A DNA stretch of 64,000 bases from Oryzias latipes (taxonomy: Eukaryota > Chordata > Actinopteri > Beloniformes > Adrianichthyidae). The translations under genes were made by a program, and so were the position numbers. Shown piece by piece: positions 10,068 through 23,469 of this stretch. Location of the stretch: the NCBI RefSeq assembly GCF_002234675.1, contig NC_019876.2:18545354-18609353 (forward strand), given 5' to 3'. How positions within the stretch are numbered: the stretch's first letter is position 1; every line of letters starts with the position of its first letter. The notes under the pieces were generated by a model that made no database searches, was not told the origin of the DNA, and worked only from the letters and a program-made list of their open reading frames with translations.

Positions 10068-13000
10068 ATGACTTCAGAGTGGGGTGAGAAATCCACGGCG
10101 GACCTCATGAGCGCATATGTCTCCAAGGAAGCGGGGTTCGGGGTTCCTAAGGAGGGATGGCGCATCTGTCTGGCGCACGTGTTTAAGGAGAAGAGGAAGC
10201 CCTTCCAGGCGAAGGATGTCTCCTTGTCCAACCTGTGGGAGCACATTGGCCTTGGAATTAGGTGAGTCATTCTCTCTTAGGGTTCTGCCGAATAAGCATT
10301 AGGTCTTCTATTAAATACGTTTTATTTTCCATTCCATCTTCCATCAAGGTTCCATTTTCAGTTACGGATGAAGCACTGACATGTTTTTTTAACCTTCTCC
10401 AAAGGAAATGCCAGCTTCTGTCCTCCTGCAGGAGATTTTCTCCTGCTGCAGGTCCAAAGTGCAGCTTGGTGTGACTGCACACCTCCAGCATTACAGAACC
10501 AACTTAGGTTGATCATTAACAGTCCCATATTCAGAGTTTTCAAGTTGCTTTTGGATTATGAACCTTTTTTCTACCAAAATGTCATGTCCAGGGCTCTGCA
10601 GGGCTCAGCCTTTTGTCATATATATTACAGTTGAATTTTCAGATGATCAATTACAGACAATAAAAACAAAAAGTGGCCGGGATAGGCTCCAGCAGCCCCC
10701 TGACCCTGAAAGGGAAAAACGGAATAGAAAATGAATGAAATGAAAAAACCAAAAAACCTCAGATAATTGGTGTTTAATAATCCAGGAGGCATATCCTCTA
10801 ATCTTAAAGAACGGAAACTCTAGAAGTTTCATGTGTTTCAGAAATGCTGTTCATCTCTTTCAGAAGACTGCAGTTTTTATACCCTCACAGAGAGAACTTC
10901 TTCTGTTCATATGGTTAACAATGTTGGCATCTAATATGTTTTATATCATGTGGCATAACAACATCAGAACTTTAATTTGGAAAAGTTTCTCCTTAAAGTA
11001 AACAACATTTTGTTGTCAACAGTTTGATATTCATGAAAGTGTCTGCAAAAGTTAACCCATCTTAAGAATTTGGGGGAAAAAAACACCTACAGGACAAATA
11101 TATCTAACTTCTTTTGCAGAATATTAATAAAGTTTATAAAAAAATATACAAGTAACTGTTATATTCTATAAAGGGTTACTTCTAAATTCTGCTAAAGGGC
11201 ATTTAGTATTTTTATTTTTGATGGACATTTTTGTTTATTGGTAGCTATTTCTATGAAAATCTTGTGATCCCTGTTGCCTGCACATCCCCTTCTGTAAGAA
11301 AATGAATGCTTATGGGGTGTGTCAGCTTTTTCACCATAGCAACGTTGTTCCTTATTGCAGGGATTCAAAGGGTTCCAGTTTGGGAAAATATGTCTCCTTT
11401 TTAGATGTACATAAAAAAAATAGAAAAAGGTTTTGCTGCAGATAAAAACTGGATTCATATCATTATCTGCTTGTGTTGTCAGATCTGGATTGGTGTTGGG
11501 ACTATTGTTTTCATTCCAACTGAGCTGCAGAACATTATGATCCCAACATTAGGTCAACCTGCCACGTTTTCAAAAACACACACGTTAACTGATCCCGTTT
11601 GTGTCTCTGTGAATGGAGCCGTGGAATATCCTGAACTTTGAAGTGAAGCCATTGTTCGGCATAGGTTTGACTGCTTCCCTGTTATGCACAATAAAGCTGC
11701 TCTGCTTCAAAACAGAGCTGATGGTCGCTGAAACCTCATCCCTGCCCTGCTTCAGTTCAGTACTGCAAACAAGATAAAGGTTGTTACGGTGCAGTTTACT
11801 CGCAATATAACTGCAATATAACTTATAAAAGTGCAATAAAATAAATGCTCAGGGAAAGGTCGCAGGTACAATTTAACTTAGTCCCTTTTTGTGTGAGAGG
11901 TTTTGACTCCATTTAGAATTGATCAAAAGGTAAAAATCGGCACAAACATGACACTACAGATGCCACAGTTAGTTTAGAATCTAAATTGCAGGTGATGTGG
12001 GCCTTTAAAGGTCTCACACTGGCAATAAAACACTAAGTTTTTACTGCACGATTCATATGATTTAAAATACGGTACATCATGGGTTAACTTTAGTGCAGGG
12101 AAATTAACTTTAGAGCTTTATGCTGAACTATAGTGAACAAAACAGCAGCTTTGTCCTGTTTTTTTCTTCTTTAGTTTTTACAAATTAGCAGAACATTTAG
12201 CTCAGAGTTCAGGACACAAACAGATTATTCACTCTGGTGGTGAATGAAATACTCTGCCTCTTGCCTCAGGACCTGGGAGATGTTTGAAACCTAACGTTGC
12301 CTAATTAATATTTCAGTCTGCAACCCCGGTGTGGGAGAGCACTGCTGCTGAGCACAAATGTGCAGCACACAAATGTGCAGCACACATGTCCCTCCAACAG
12401 GCTTGCATGAAATCGACCTGCCGCAGTCGCTACAAGTGTCTTCTTTATCCAGTCGTACAGTGGCCTCCTCTTTTCTCTCCTCTTCTGGGTCTGCTCTAAC
12501 ATTTATTTTTTCAGAGGGCTAAAAGCTTGGGAAACTGTTTTTAACAGAGAAGCTGCGATACATAAATGAATTGCTCTAAGAAACCTAATCTGTATTCCCC
12601 CAAAAAAACACAAACAAACTTCTTGCGTGCTGCTTTTTCAGGGAATGTTTTACACGAGGTGGGAGGTGATCAATGCCCCTTTTGTGTGTCCAGGTATTTA
12701 AGATGGTGGTACAAGAAGACCCAAGTAGAAAAAAAGGCTCCTTTCATTGACATGTTTCATGCCCTGCCCTTGCGCCAAATCTACGGTATGTAAATGAGAT
12801 TATTTTTTTAATATGATTTGAAGTTGTGTCATTTTATTTTCAGATTCAGAGTGGAAACTTGTATTTCTTTTGCTAATGCTAATTCTGTCTAATCTCTAAA
12901 ACATGGCCTGGGTAGTGGACAGCCTAGCATGAGCCTGGCTGGCAAGGTTTTGGATTATCAGTTTAATCCTGTCTGCATTGATGCTACACTCGCAGGTGCT

Positions 13001-16000
13001 CCACTGGGTGGGATTGGAGGAGGAACCATCACAAGGGGCTGGAGGGGGGAGTTCTGCAGATGGCAGCTGAACCCTGGAATGTACCACTACAAAACTGTAA
13101 TAGCCGACCAGGTGAGTGGAACCCTAGTTAATAAATACCAGCAGAAACAGGAAACTCATACCAAACCTTATGAATTATCATGTTAAATGGCTCTTTTACG
13201 AAAGTAAAGGCAGCAAAGGCAGCAGTGTGGGCTGCACAGCGGTGAAGTGGTTAGCGCTTTCACTTCACAGGTTTGAACCCTGGCTAGGTCTTTTCTATGT
13301 GGAGTTTGCATGTTTACCCAGTGTATGCATGGATTTCTCCGGGCCATCTGGTGTCCTTCCTTAGACCCAAAAATCTGCATTTTAGACCAATTTATGTCCT
13401 TATGTGTGAATGAGAGTGTGTGTGTTTGTGATTGTATGACCTTGCGACCGACTAGCCATCTATCCCAACAGTAGCTGGGATAGACTTTGGCATCCCCATG
13501 ACCCCAAAAGGGATACAACGGGTTCTGAAGATGGACGAATGGATGGATGGATGCAGCAGTGTGTATTTTAAATGAACTTGGTTAGTTTTTGTATCAAACT
13601 GCATAGTCCTGGTCACCTAATTGGTGTTGTTTCTGGTCTTATGACATCTATAGTGCTGTACACGTGGAAAGGCTTTATTAAACTAGAGGCTCACCAATCC
13701 TGCCAGTATTTTATGCAAATGTTAGTTTATGGGACCACACAAAAGAGTAAGCTGAACACTAGCGTATTTAAAGTTGTCGTAGTAGCCCCAGGCAGAGTAA
13801 GTCTGTCAGTTTATTTTGCTCTCCTACAAAAGATTTGAAAGTCCCTGGCAAGGACGGACAACTTTGAATAATAACTGATAGTTGCTAAGACCTTGAGGTC
13901 ACCGTTAGAGTTAAGACTGATATCTGTGCTGAATGAATGCCACGAGTGCCAGATAGTAGAATCAGCAGCTAGTACCAGCCGTGAACGTTTTTCTGAAGTT
14001 AGGAGTTACACGAACAATACTGAATGACCATCAGAAAATCTGAGCAATAGGCCATTCCCACAACAGCTGTTTGAAATCTATTGTTGGTAAAAAGATTCGC
14101 AATTGCCAAAATTCACATTTGAACTTTACCTTAATTATTAGTAAGTTATATCCTCAGTTTTAGCTAAAAAAAAACATAATTAGGGAATTTGAGTGCTAGT
14201 TGATTCACCGCTTAATATTCCACTCTGTAGTCTCATCATGACTTGCATCATGGGTAGGAACACTTCTGCAAACACCTTCACACAGAGAGAAAAGTGGAAA
14301 TTTAGTAGTAAAATTAATCTTTTGTTGTTATTGTCTTCCTGAAGTTTACCGTGTGTTTGCGGCGGGGAGGACAAACTGTTTACCAGCAGGTGCTGTCTGT
14401 GGAGCACCCATCCACGTTACAAGGCTGGAACTGGGGTTACTGTGGGGAGTACGCTTTCTATCACGCTTTGTATCCTCGCGCCTGGACTGTGTACCACCTG
14501 CCCGGACAGAACGTCACCCTCACCTGCAGGCAGATTTCTCCAGTCATTCCTCACGATTACAAGGTAACGGATCATTCCAAAATGACACCATGCCTTTTCA
14601 GCTCCATACAAGTTTCTTTTATGGGATACATTTAGATGTTTGTTATCTTGTCTCATCTTCATCACTGCAGGACTCCAGTCTCCCCGTGGCTGTATTCGTA
14701 TGGGACATAGAGAACAAGAATGACTACGCTCTTGAAGTCTCTATTATGTTTACAATGGTGAACGGGTCGGGACACAAGGACGACAGCAGCGGTGGACACT
14801 GGAATGAACCTTTTCACCTAGAGAAGGAGGGCAAAGCACTGTCGGGGGTGTTACTCCATCACTGCACAGCAGTGAACCCTTACACCCTATGCATCTCAGC
14901 TAGAGAGCAGGTTGGGTTTTTGTCACATTTTCTGTGGAAAAAAACGTGCCGTTTGCAGGAAATGTGTTTTAATATGTAGTTTTACCAGCCCGACAGAAAG
15001 GTCAGTCACCAGACGGCGTTCAGTCCCAGTGGGACCTGCAGCGGCCTGTGGAGCGACTTGATGACCGACGGGCGTCTCGACTCTCCTTCAGGTCAGAGAA
15101 ACGTGGCGTGGACCTGACCATCATTTAATGTAGATCAACAAACACATAAGAGTGTGAGAACTCAGTCCCAGAGATTTTTTACCTAGTTATTTTAGAAACA
15201 TGGTTCAAACATTTAAATTAATTCACTACAACTCTGCTCAAATCTTTAAAAATTCTTGGTCGGTGTTGTTGTGTTTTTGAAGTTTTGCAAAGAGTTGAGG
15301 ATTTTCAGAAAGGCCAGAATCTTTTTCTTTTATTTCCTTCAGTACTAAGATGGTTCAGAAATGTCCAGAGGAGAGCCAGTGAATATATTGGTAGAAGGAG
15401 TCTAGAGCTGCCAGGCAAGATGTCTAGAGGAAGACCAACAAAGACATGAAGGCAGCTGTTGTTAGAGTAGAGGATGCAGAAGACAGGGTTAGATGGAGGA
15501 TGCTGATTCCCTGAAGGGAAAAGCTGAAAAAAAAGAAGATTGAGAGCTTGCTTGTAAGATTCGAGCTTCTTTTTTGGACAATGTTCTTAGAGGTGTAACA
15601 AAATTCTACCTTCTTTTTTAATAAACAATTTGATCCTTATACTACAATTAAACATGTTATCAGCTAACCCTGCACTGCTAAAAAAAAGGCCTCTTAGAAA
15701 TGAGTCAAAAATCCTTGAAAAAAAAAATCTTTAAATAAGCAAAAATTCTGCCAGAGGGGAAATTAAAATTGTCTTACCAAGAATTCTTCTACTAAAAAAA
15801 TTCTGGTCACTGAGGCATATTTTCTTAAACCAAAATTATTTTGCTATTAGAAAAACTTTATTAATAAGATTATTGGTCTTCCAAGATTAAAAATGACAAG
15901 AAAAGTCATTTTTTCTAGTAACAAGTGTCTTTTGACTTTCTTACGATTCAGTTTTAGCAGTGTATCAATGTTGAACAGTCTGAGCTCTGGCACGTCCTCA

Positions 16001-19000
16001 TCAGATGCCTCAGTTACATCATTTTGTTCTCTCCACATAACTTTGAACGTAACGGTTCTGTTCCTCTTAGGATCCAGCCCACCAACCCAGAAAGGAGAGA
16101 AGGTAGCGGCTGCACTCGCAGTGGGGTGTTCTGTGCCAGCTCATGGCCATAACGATGTGGAGTTCTGCCTGGCTTGGGACATGCCCCTAATCACCTTTGG
16201 GTCAAGGGAGAGGAAACATGTCAGGTACTAGGGCTGCACGATATAAGGAAAACTTGCGGAAAAAAAAAACAAAATGCATAATTTCCATTTCATTGCAACA
16301 GTTTAAAAATTACACTCCAAATGACCCTTATCTACAGAGGAGGCAAACATCTAACATAAAAAGGCTCCATCTGATTAGTCAAATTAATAAATGGATTTAT
16401 TTGATTCGTTAAATACTTCAAGCTGCCATAGGATTGTTTTAGCACATTTAAAGTAACCATTTATTGCAATTTTCACCATATTTTTCAATATGCATATTGC
16501 ACAGATTTATATTGCGATAGTGATTTATTGTGCAGGCCTATCAAGTACTGTACCACAGTACCATATAAATAAGCATTAAGTTAAAGATCACATGTGTAGT
16601 TCCTTTTTTAAAAAACCCCAGAACTTTTTGACTTTTTTTGGTTTTGTTTAAGTTGAGTTCTTTTTTTATTGCAGCATTTCTAAAATGCATTTTAGAGTTA
16701 ACATGCACTCCCAGTTATGTTGACTGGAAGTATTTCTCCCTTTTTAGTGCTTTTAATATTGGCGTGATCGTTTTTTGTCATTTTGATTCTGAGGTTCTCA
16801 GATTACCTCACTGCTGACACACACCCACCGTGTGGTTTGGCCTGCAAATGCTCATTACTGAGTCAAGGAGAAGCTTGACCCTAAAGTTTTAATGAGGTAG
16901 AAAAGACAGGGAAACAAACATGATGGCTGATAAGCAAAATGTATTATAAGTGAGCAAACCATAGAAATTAAAGGAATAAAAAGTTGGCATAGTACTTTTA
17001 TCACCAGATCAACTTCTTGCCATGTCTATTTGCAGGAGATATACTCGTTACTTTGGAAGCAAAGGGGAAGCCTCCCCCTCCCTCAGTCATTACGCTCTGA
17101 CACACTACAAAGAATGGGAGAGAAGAATCGAGGAGTGGCAGAGTCCTATACTGCAGGACAGGTACTTCTTAGTCTCTGAATCTACATAAATTCAATGAAA
17201 AGTGAATATTAGTGTACACACATGGAAAAAGGTTTTTCATCTTGAATGTCAGGCTTGTGTTTTTCCTTTCCATCCCTCAGTTCTCTGCCCTCCTGGTATA
17301 AGTCGGCTCTGTTTAACGAGTTGTACTTTGTGGCGGATGGAGGGACGGTGTGGACTGAGCTAGCAGAAGATGCTGATGTTAGTGGCGGCGTGCGCAGTGA
17401 GGATGGGGGTCTGCCGGCCCAGCCTGATGTCATCAAGGAGTATGGACGCTTCGCTTACCTTGAAGGTAAGCCGCACAAAGGGAGCAGTCAAATGTAATAT
17501 GGTGTCACGGCTCAGGTTAACGTTTTTGCAAAAAAAAAAATCTGTCTGGAAAAAAAGAAGTCTTTATAATATTTTTACTGTGTTATTTTTAGGTCAAGAG
17601 TATAGAATGTACAACACATATGATGTACATTTTTACGCCTCCTTTGCACTTATTATGCTGTGGCCCAAACTTGCCTTGAGTGTGCAATATGATATTGGTG
17701 AGTCAAACTCTAGTTTTATGAAACCCTGTGTGTTTATTAAAGAGCCAGGCCCGTGTTTTACCATCTGGATCTCTCCTCAGCTGGCAGTGTTGTTCAGCAG
17801 GACCTGACAGAGAGGCTCCATCTGATGAGCGGGAGGTACTCTCCCGTCAAGACCAAAAACGTGGTGCCGCATGACATCGGAGACCCAGGTAGGAGGTGGC
17901 GGTCTGTGAGAGAAATGAAATTGAAATGTTTTAACACCATTTGTTTAAATAAATAACCTTTAACCTTTTGTTAGATTGATACAGTTGTTTTTTGATGAGG
18001 TCTGAGAACGATCTGCCTGACACTCCTCAGATGATGAGCCGTGGCACAGGCTTAATGCCTATCTGATCCACGACACTGCAGGCTGGAAGGACCTGAACCT
18101 GAAGTTTGTGCTGCAGGTCTACAGGGACTTTCATATCACCCAGGACAACCAGTACCTGAAGGACATGTGGCCCATCTGCCAGGTATGCCAGACAAACCTG
18201 TTCATTCCTTCACAGTAGCCCCTGAAAACAGCTACAACCTGCTGCAGCTAAATAATGTTTCACTGAGTGGCATAGATGCTTCAGATTAAGCGGTGGTTGA
18301 TCTTTTAGGCTGTGATGGAGTCAGAGATCAAGTTTGACTTGGATGGAGACGGCCTGATTGAGAATTCAGGATACGCTGATCAGACATATGATGGCTGGAC
18401 GGTTACTGGGCCAAGGTGAGGCACATCTGACTTAAAATGGACCAGTATTCACCTTTTTTTTCTTTTTGTCTTATGTGAACTGAGAGTTTATGGCTACAGT
18501 AAATATGTTTCTTTATTGGACTATGATGCTACATTCACATTAATTCAAATTATTTTTTGAAACCCCTTTAGCATACATTTAAGTGAGCGATAGTCTTTGT
18601 TTAAAATGATTTCCCCATTAAAAAAAAGTTATTGTTTTTTTAACTCCTCAGTGCATATTGTGGTGGGCTGTGGTTGGCGTCCCTGTGTGTGATGTGTAAA
18701 ATGGCCAGACTGGTGGACACTGAGAGGACGTATCAACATTACAAAGACATTCTGGACAGAGGCAGTGCTGCTTTTGACAAGCTCCTGTGGAACGGTACGG
18801 TCTGACAAGCACTCTCCAAACTGGGTTCAATAAAGACCAGCTTCACTGTCCTGAGTCCAATTTTAAATAATAAGTCACATAATTAGTCGCCAATAAAGAT
18901 GTTCAGGCATTGAAAATGGACTAATTAAGCTCATAGCTATTACTTAAACAGGCAGGTTTGATCTTTTAAGTCAAAACCTTAAATAAAAAATGATCTTTAT

Positions 19001-21139
19001 TTGGCTTTTATATTTGAATTGGTGCTTATTAGGTTGCAGTTTAGGTGTATGTGGGTTATTTTAGATTGTGCTAAAACGTATCTCAAAAGGTAAATAGGGC
19101 TTTTGCCATTTTTTCAGGGAGTTCAAATCTACAATCCCAAAATCAAGTGCTCCAGAAATTTCCCAGAAGTCTCTGCGAAAACCAGTGTGCATCGATGCTC
19201 ACTAGATTAGGGAATATAGACCACAATGCATTGAGTTTGAACAATTTGAAAACAATTTAATTACATTTATTGGTTTATAAATTATTGAAGTTTTCATCAT
19301 CAGAACACTGGATTCATAAATAGTCTCTGTAAAATGTTCATATTTATAGGTTTTTACTTCAGAAAAATGTTGTTGTGTTTTCCCGTTTGAAAAAAAAGTA
19401 GTGAGCATGTGTCTGAATTGCTGTAAAATCCAGGGCACTATGTAGTCTCTTAGTAGTTAGGGAGTTGTGAGGAAATTCAAACATAATCTTTGTGGTTTGA
19501 TGAACCTGCCTGATGCTGCTCCAGAGTGTTTTTTTTTTTTTTTTTTTTTTTTTATACACTGTATTTTATCCCATGAAGGGAAATTCTTTCTCCGCATTTG
19601 ACCCATCCCCTTGGGGAGCGGTGAGCTGCAGCCGAAACCGCGCTCGGGAGGCAGTAGCGTTAAGGGCCTTGCCTAAGGACCCTCACTGGGTGATGTTAAC
19701 TGCTCGCCATTGATATGATAATTGCCCCCAGTACCATTGCTCATTCCCCTCCGGGAATCGGACCCTGGTTTCCTGCGTGGTAGCTTCCCACCTTACCAAC
19801 CGAGCTACCCAGCCGCTAGATTGCCAGTCATTCATCATTCACTGATCATGCAACCTCCAAAAAAAAATACTTTTTTTTTTCTCAGTGTGACAATGCCGGG
19901 ATTCACAGCATGTAATTATAAAATAACGGTTCAGGAGAGATTAGGGATCATTTCCACACTTCAGTTGGTCACGACAGAGCCCATGACTTAACCTCTTTGA
20001 AAATCACTGAGATGTGCTGAAAAGACTTTACTCAGCATTTCACTGTCACGATGAAATATTCCACCCCAAAATTACAGGAAAGACATTTACTAGCATTTTT
20101 TAAGTTTACTAAAACAATGTGAATGCTTCGATAACCAGAACCACAGGTAGCCAGGCAGAATTTCAGTATTTCCATTTTCTTTTGGTCAAGCTTTGCAGCT
20201 GAAAGACTAGAACTGACTTCCTTGTTTGTCTTTTCATGCCATCTTTAGGCAAGTACTACAACTATGACAGCAGTGGGAGATATCATTCCAACAGTGTCAT
20301 GTCAGACCAGTGTGCAGGTCATTGGTTCCTTAAAGCATCAGCCTGTGGGGAAGAAGACTATCAGGCAAGTTAAACATAAAAGATACAATCTTTTCCACCT
20401 ATAAACAAACATGATTGCCTTTTAAGGTCTATGTAAAAAGATGAGGGAATCCTATAGACATTAAAAACTCATCAGAATTTATCTACAACTTGTTCAGATG
20501 TGTTTAAGAGTAAACGTTGACCTTGCTTGTCCACACAGGCTTTTCCCAAAGAAAAGATTCAGAGTACACTGAAATCCATCTTTGACTTGAATGTGATGGC
20601 TTTTGCTGGGGGCCAAATGGGTGCAGTCAATGGCATGCGCCCTGAAGGAGTGCCTGACCGCTCCAGTGTCCAGTCTGATGAGGTTTGGATCGGTGTTGTG
20701 TACGGGCTGGCAGCGACTATGATCCATGAGGTCAGTAAGAGAGACGAAATCTTCATCAGAGGATTTCTTTTATTTATTTGCTCTCTGCATAGACTTCCTA
20801 CTGAAAGCTCAACCTTGGTTATTTGGACAGATGCCTTCAGTGAAGTGTTCTAGCCACTTGATTATAAGGAAAATTGTAATTAAATTGTAGCTATTTTTTG
20901 TTTTTCTCATTTAGGGCATGCGAGAGGAGGGGATGCACACAGCTGAGGGTTGCTACCGGACAGTATGGGAGAGGCTGGGTATGGCCTTCCAGACTCCTGA
21001 AGCCTATTGTGAGAAGAACATCTACCGTTCTCTGGCTTACATGAGGCCTCTTAGTATCTGGGCCATGCAGCTTGCTCTAAACATGACACAAAAGGATCAG
21101 GCCCCAACAACTGGAGATTCGGATGAGGTTGGAACATGA
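10068..21139 (+). CDS. gba2: GBA2, non-lysosomal glucosylceramidase (GH116)
   Basis: Seventeen coding exons: 10068-10261, 12694-12785, 12996-13111, 14345-14563, 14671-14910, 14989-15091, 16071-16224, 17036-17161, 17281-17465, 17593-17697, 17781-17888, 18031-18182, 18309-18415, 18652-18794, 20249-20364, 20539-20730 and 20915-21139. They sum to 2577 nt (858 codons plus stop). The start has a strong context (GCGCCACCATGA). The N-terminal beta domain carries [13 protein letters not shown] [36 protein letters not shown] and LSHYAL. The (alpha/alpha)6 domain carries [14 protein letters not shown], whose Glu428 matches the human nucleophile Glu527. Asp580 in LQVYRD matches, by spacing, the acid/base Asp677. 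ADQTYDGW and [12 protein letters not shown] are also intact. The enzyme hydrolyses glucosylceramide at the cytosolic face of ER/Golgi. The protein is about 70 residues shorter than human, partly because the long acidic N-terminus is missing. The intron after 20364 uses a GC donor. Confidence 0.96.
10262..12693 (+). other. GBA2 intron 1, otherwise unremarkable
   Basis: AT-rich intron with a short SINE tail and a small imperfect tandem of GTGCAGCACACAAAT near 12350-12390. I see no coding exon, RNA gene or complete mobile element in it. Confidence 0.6.
10675..10742 (+). repeat. SINE 3' fragment
   Basis: GTGGCCGGGATAGGCTCC through AAAATGAATGAAATG is the same 3' end seen in the copies at 49.3 and 54.8 kb. 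It lies in GBA2 intron 1. Confidence 0.6.
13229..13552 (+). repeat. tRNA-derived fish SINE, near full length
   Basis: GGGCTGCACAGCGGTGAAG with A-box and B-box-like GGTTTGAACCC is followed by the shared body and ends in GGATGGATGGATG tandem units. It lies in GBA2 intron 3. Confidence 0.7.
16229..16540 (+). mobile_element. MITE-like repeat, family member 1
   Basis: TAGGGCTGCACGATAT at the left end and its near inverse (TAGGCCTGCACAATA read from the right) bound a 312-base AT-rich body with no coding capacity. A second copy in reverse orientation is at 35680-36090 and shares the inner sequence (ATATTGC/GCAATAT stretches). The superfamily is unknown. It lies four bases inside GBA2 intron 7, right next to the donor. 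Confidence 0.6.
19110..19500 (+). repeat. Dispersed fish repeat (ATAGACCACAATGCATTG family)
   Basis: It shares several blocks with 34298-34672 and 40725-41075, among them ATAGACCACAATGCATTG and the CTACAATCCCAAAA region. It is non-coding and in GBA2 intron 14. The borders are approximate. Confidence 0.5.
19529..19819 (-). repeat. tRNA-derived SINE with poly(A) tail, second family
   Basis: Read on the minus strand, a tRNA-like head (GGCTGGGTAGCTCGGTTGG, then GGTCCGATTCC as B box) is followed by a body and ends in a run of 25 A residues (the T run at 19529-19553). No clear target duplication was found. It lies in GBA2 intron 14, antisense to the gene. Confidence 0.65.
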
Positions 21140-21549
21140 AATCGGATTATTCTGATGTAGCACAGATGAACCTCTCTTGCAGCCACCTCCTCTCATCTGG
21201 ACACTGCAACTCCTTGTTTTGACTGGTTATCTAGAACCATGGTGTTTGTATGTGTCATTTTTTAAGGACACTTTTTGAGAAGACTGCACATCCATTTGCA
21301 CTGTTGGCTGTCAAGCCAGGCATTCAGAAAAAACACTGCATGAATGAAAGGCTAGAAGACCAAGTATTGGCTTCCATTGTATTGTTTTGCCAATTGCATT
21401 ACCATACCTGCAACATGTTGATATATTATATATTTCTTCTTTTATTTTCAAGTTGCTTAAATAATCAATAATGTGTTGGAAGAATTTTGTACCTTGTTGC
21501 ATGCAAACCTTTACATAAATAATATAAAATATTTCTGATGATTAAAGTG

Positions 21550-21574
21550 AATAAATTATGTAAAGGATAATAAA
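21550..21574 (+). terminator. GBA2 poly(A) signals
   Basis: Two AATAAA hexamers (21550-21555 and 21569-21574) lie about 410-430 bases after the GBA2 stop, giving a 3' end near 21590. Confidence 0.65.
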
Positions 21575-21599
21575 GCATGTTTGTTGTATTGTTTCATAC

Positions 21600-22190
21600 A
21601 TATTAGTCACTGGGACACCAACTACTGAGCTATTTCTTGTAATTTTTTGTTAGAGGATTGTGATTATTTTGAGTTAAATGATGAATTACTCTTACATTGA
21701 GGTGTTTCACTTTCAGATGCAGTGTTACTTCTGGCTTTTTAAAAGAGTTTGTGTTACATGTTACAGTGTTAATGAATAGTCAGTCAAGAATTAATTAACC
21801 AATCAGTGAGGAGCATTCATAGCTACCTGCACATGCATCTGGGAGCTGACATTGAAAAAGGCCAGAAAGCGATAAGAGAACGTCCATGTCTGGCGTAAAG
21901 TTAAGTTGGACTTCAATAGTTTCATTTTTCACATGTTACTTGAAAATTACAAATGTTTATAAAGTTATGAATTATCATTGGTAGACTCTTAAGCACCAAC
22001 AAGTTAGCATCGCGCTTCCTTAAAAAGTGTAGTAGTTAATTTTTTCCATTGAAGTTTCTAAATAGGTGCTTTAATCAATTCAGACTATGCAGACTAACAG
22101 TTGAACTTTTCAACACATACACATTTTTTACGTACTGATTTGACAAAAAAATAAGCATTTATTCATCTTTGAACACGTTTTGTTCACTTT
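21600..22190. other. Intergenic, nothing recognised
   Basis: AT-rich DNA downstream of GBA2. No frame, RNA gene or repeat border could be supported. Confidence 0.5.
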
Positions 22191-22194
22191 TAAG

Positions 22195-22425
22195 GTCACA
22201 GGGCTGCTGGAGCCTATACCAGCCACTTATGAGCAACGGCAGGGGACACCCCTATGAAGCATAATTCTGGACTGTGGGAGGAAGCTGGAGAAGACCCACG
22301 CGTGCACAGGGAGAACATGCAAACTCCACACAGAAAGGTCCCCCATTGATGGTCATTTACAGGTCCCCCTGCTGGGATTTGAACCAGGGACGCAAGCGCG
22401 CTAACCACTGCTTCACCGTGCACAT
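22195..22425 (-). repeat. tRNA-derived fish SINE, minus-strand copy
   Basis: The reverse complement reads GCACGGTGAAGCAGTGGTTAG at the head, carries a B-box-like GGTTCAAATCCC and ends in the GGAGCCCTGTGACC-like tail. It is the same family as the copies at 13.2 and 54.8 kb. Confidence 0.7.
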
Positions 22426-22499
22426 AACATTAATTTAATTGAGAGAAATTTAATTTGATTACGAATGAAGGATTTAATACAGATACTCTTTTTTAAAAT

Positions 22500-23466
22500 A
22501 AAACAGCCATGTTAAACCTGTTTTGCAGACGTACGAAACGTGCTAATATGGAGATGCTAATGCATATAGAGATGCTAATGCAAGCTTTTGTCATGAGTAA
22601 AATTGATTACTGTAACGCCCTGCTTGCTGGTCTTCCAAAAACCAACATAGTAAATTATGAACCCTCGCGGACCCTGAGATCCTCTGGCACTGGTCTTCTA
22701 ACCATTCTGACTGTAAAAACCAAAACTTTCGAAGAATCATCTTTTCAACACTATGGCCCCCGTTAATGGAACAGTCTGACAGAGGACCTGACAGCCACAG
22801 AGTGCATTGACGTTTTTAAGAAAAGGCTAAAGACCCATCTTTTTAACAGCTAATGTTTTACTACCTTCATTTATTTATTTATCCATTTTATTTTGTTTGA
22901 TGAACTTACACTAGATTTTTTAATGTGTTATTTTAATTTTAATTGACCTCATTTCAATGTTTTTATTGTTTATTGCTTTTATCAATATGTTTACTTTTTC
23001 ATTCTCATTTTTATTTCAAGGTGCTTCCTCATTTGGGACCTTTCCCTCTGGGTCGGCTGCTGTTCAGCCACTGCGGCTCTGGATGGTAAACTGCATCACT
23101 GCTTAGCTGTGGTGTAGCGGTCCCTGCCTGTGATGCTGCATTTGGCTGGTTATGCAGTTGTTCATAGAGAGGGAGGTCCCAATGATTAGCGTTTCCAACA
23201 TCTTGTTTTTTTGTTCAGCCTATATCTCATTGTCTTTCCCAATCAGTTGGGGGAAGGGAGTGAAAGAAGTCGGGGGGGGGGGGGGGGGGGGGGGGGGTAT
23301 GAAGGTACGGGGAGGGGGCCTTAATTTAATTTTTTTTTATTTTTGTGCTTGTTTATTTTAATTTTCATGCTTGTTTTGATATTTTTTATTTTGTTTTAAT
23401 GTAAAGCACTTTGTGTTATACTTTTATATGAAAATTGCTTTATAAATAAAGTTTGATTTGATTTGA
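22500..23466 (+). pseudogene. LINE 3' end (Rex/L2-like reverse transcriptase remnant)
   Basis: A broken frame includes IDYCNALLAGLPK, a hallmark of the C-terminal part of fish Rex1/L2-type reverse transcriptases, and a later F-K-R-L-K-T-H-L-F block in another frame. The 3' end is AATAAAGTTTGATTTGATTTGA, a short tandem tail. An uninterrupted run of 26 G sits inside at 23272-23297. It is dead: the frames are shifted and truncated. Confidence 0.65.
23272..23297 (+). repeat. Poly-G tract, 26 bases
   Basis: One uninterrupted run of G inside the LINE 3' untranslated part. Its length is likely to vary and to be assembly-sensitive. Confidence 0.9.
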
Positions 23467-23469
23467 TGA

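Noticed and set aside
14353-14979. 208-codon frame overlapping GBA2 exons 4 and 5
   Set aside because: Wrong frame in exon 4 and intron read-through; only the exon 5 part is the true GBA2 frame.
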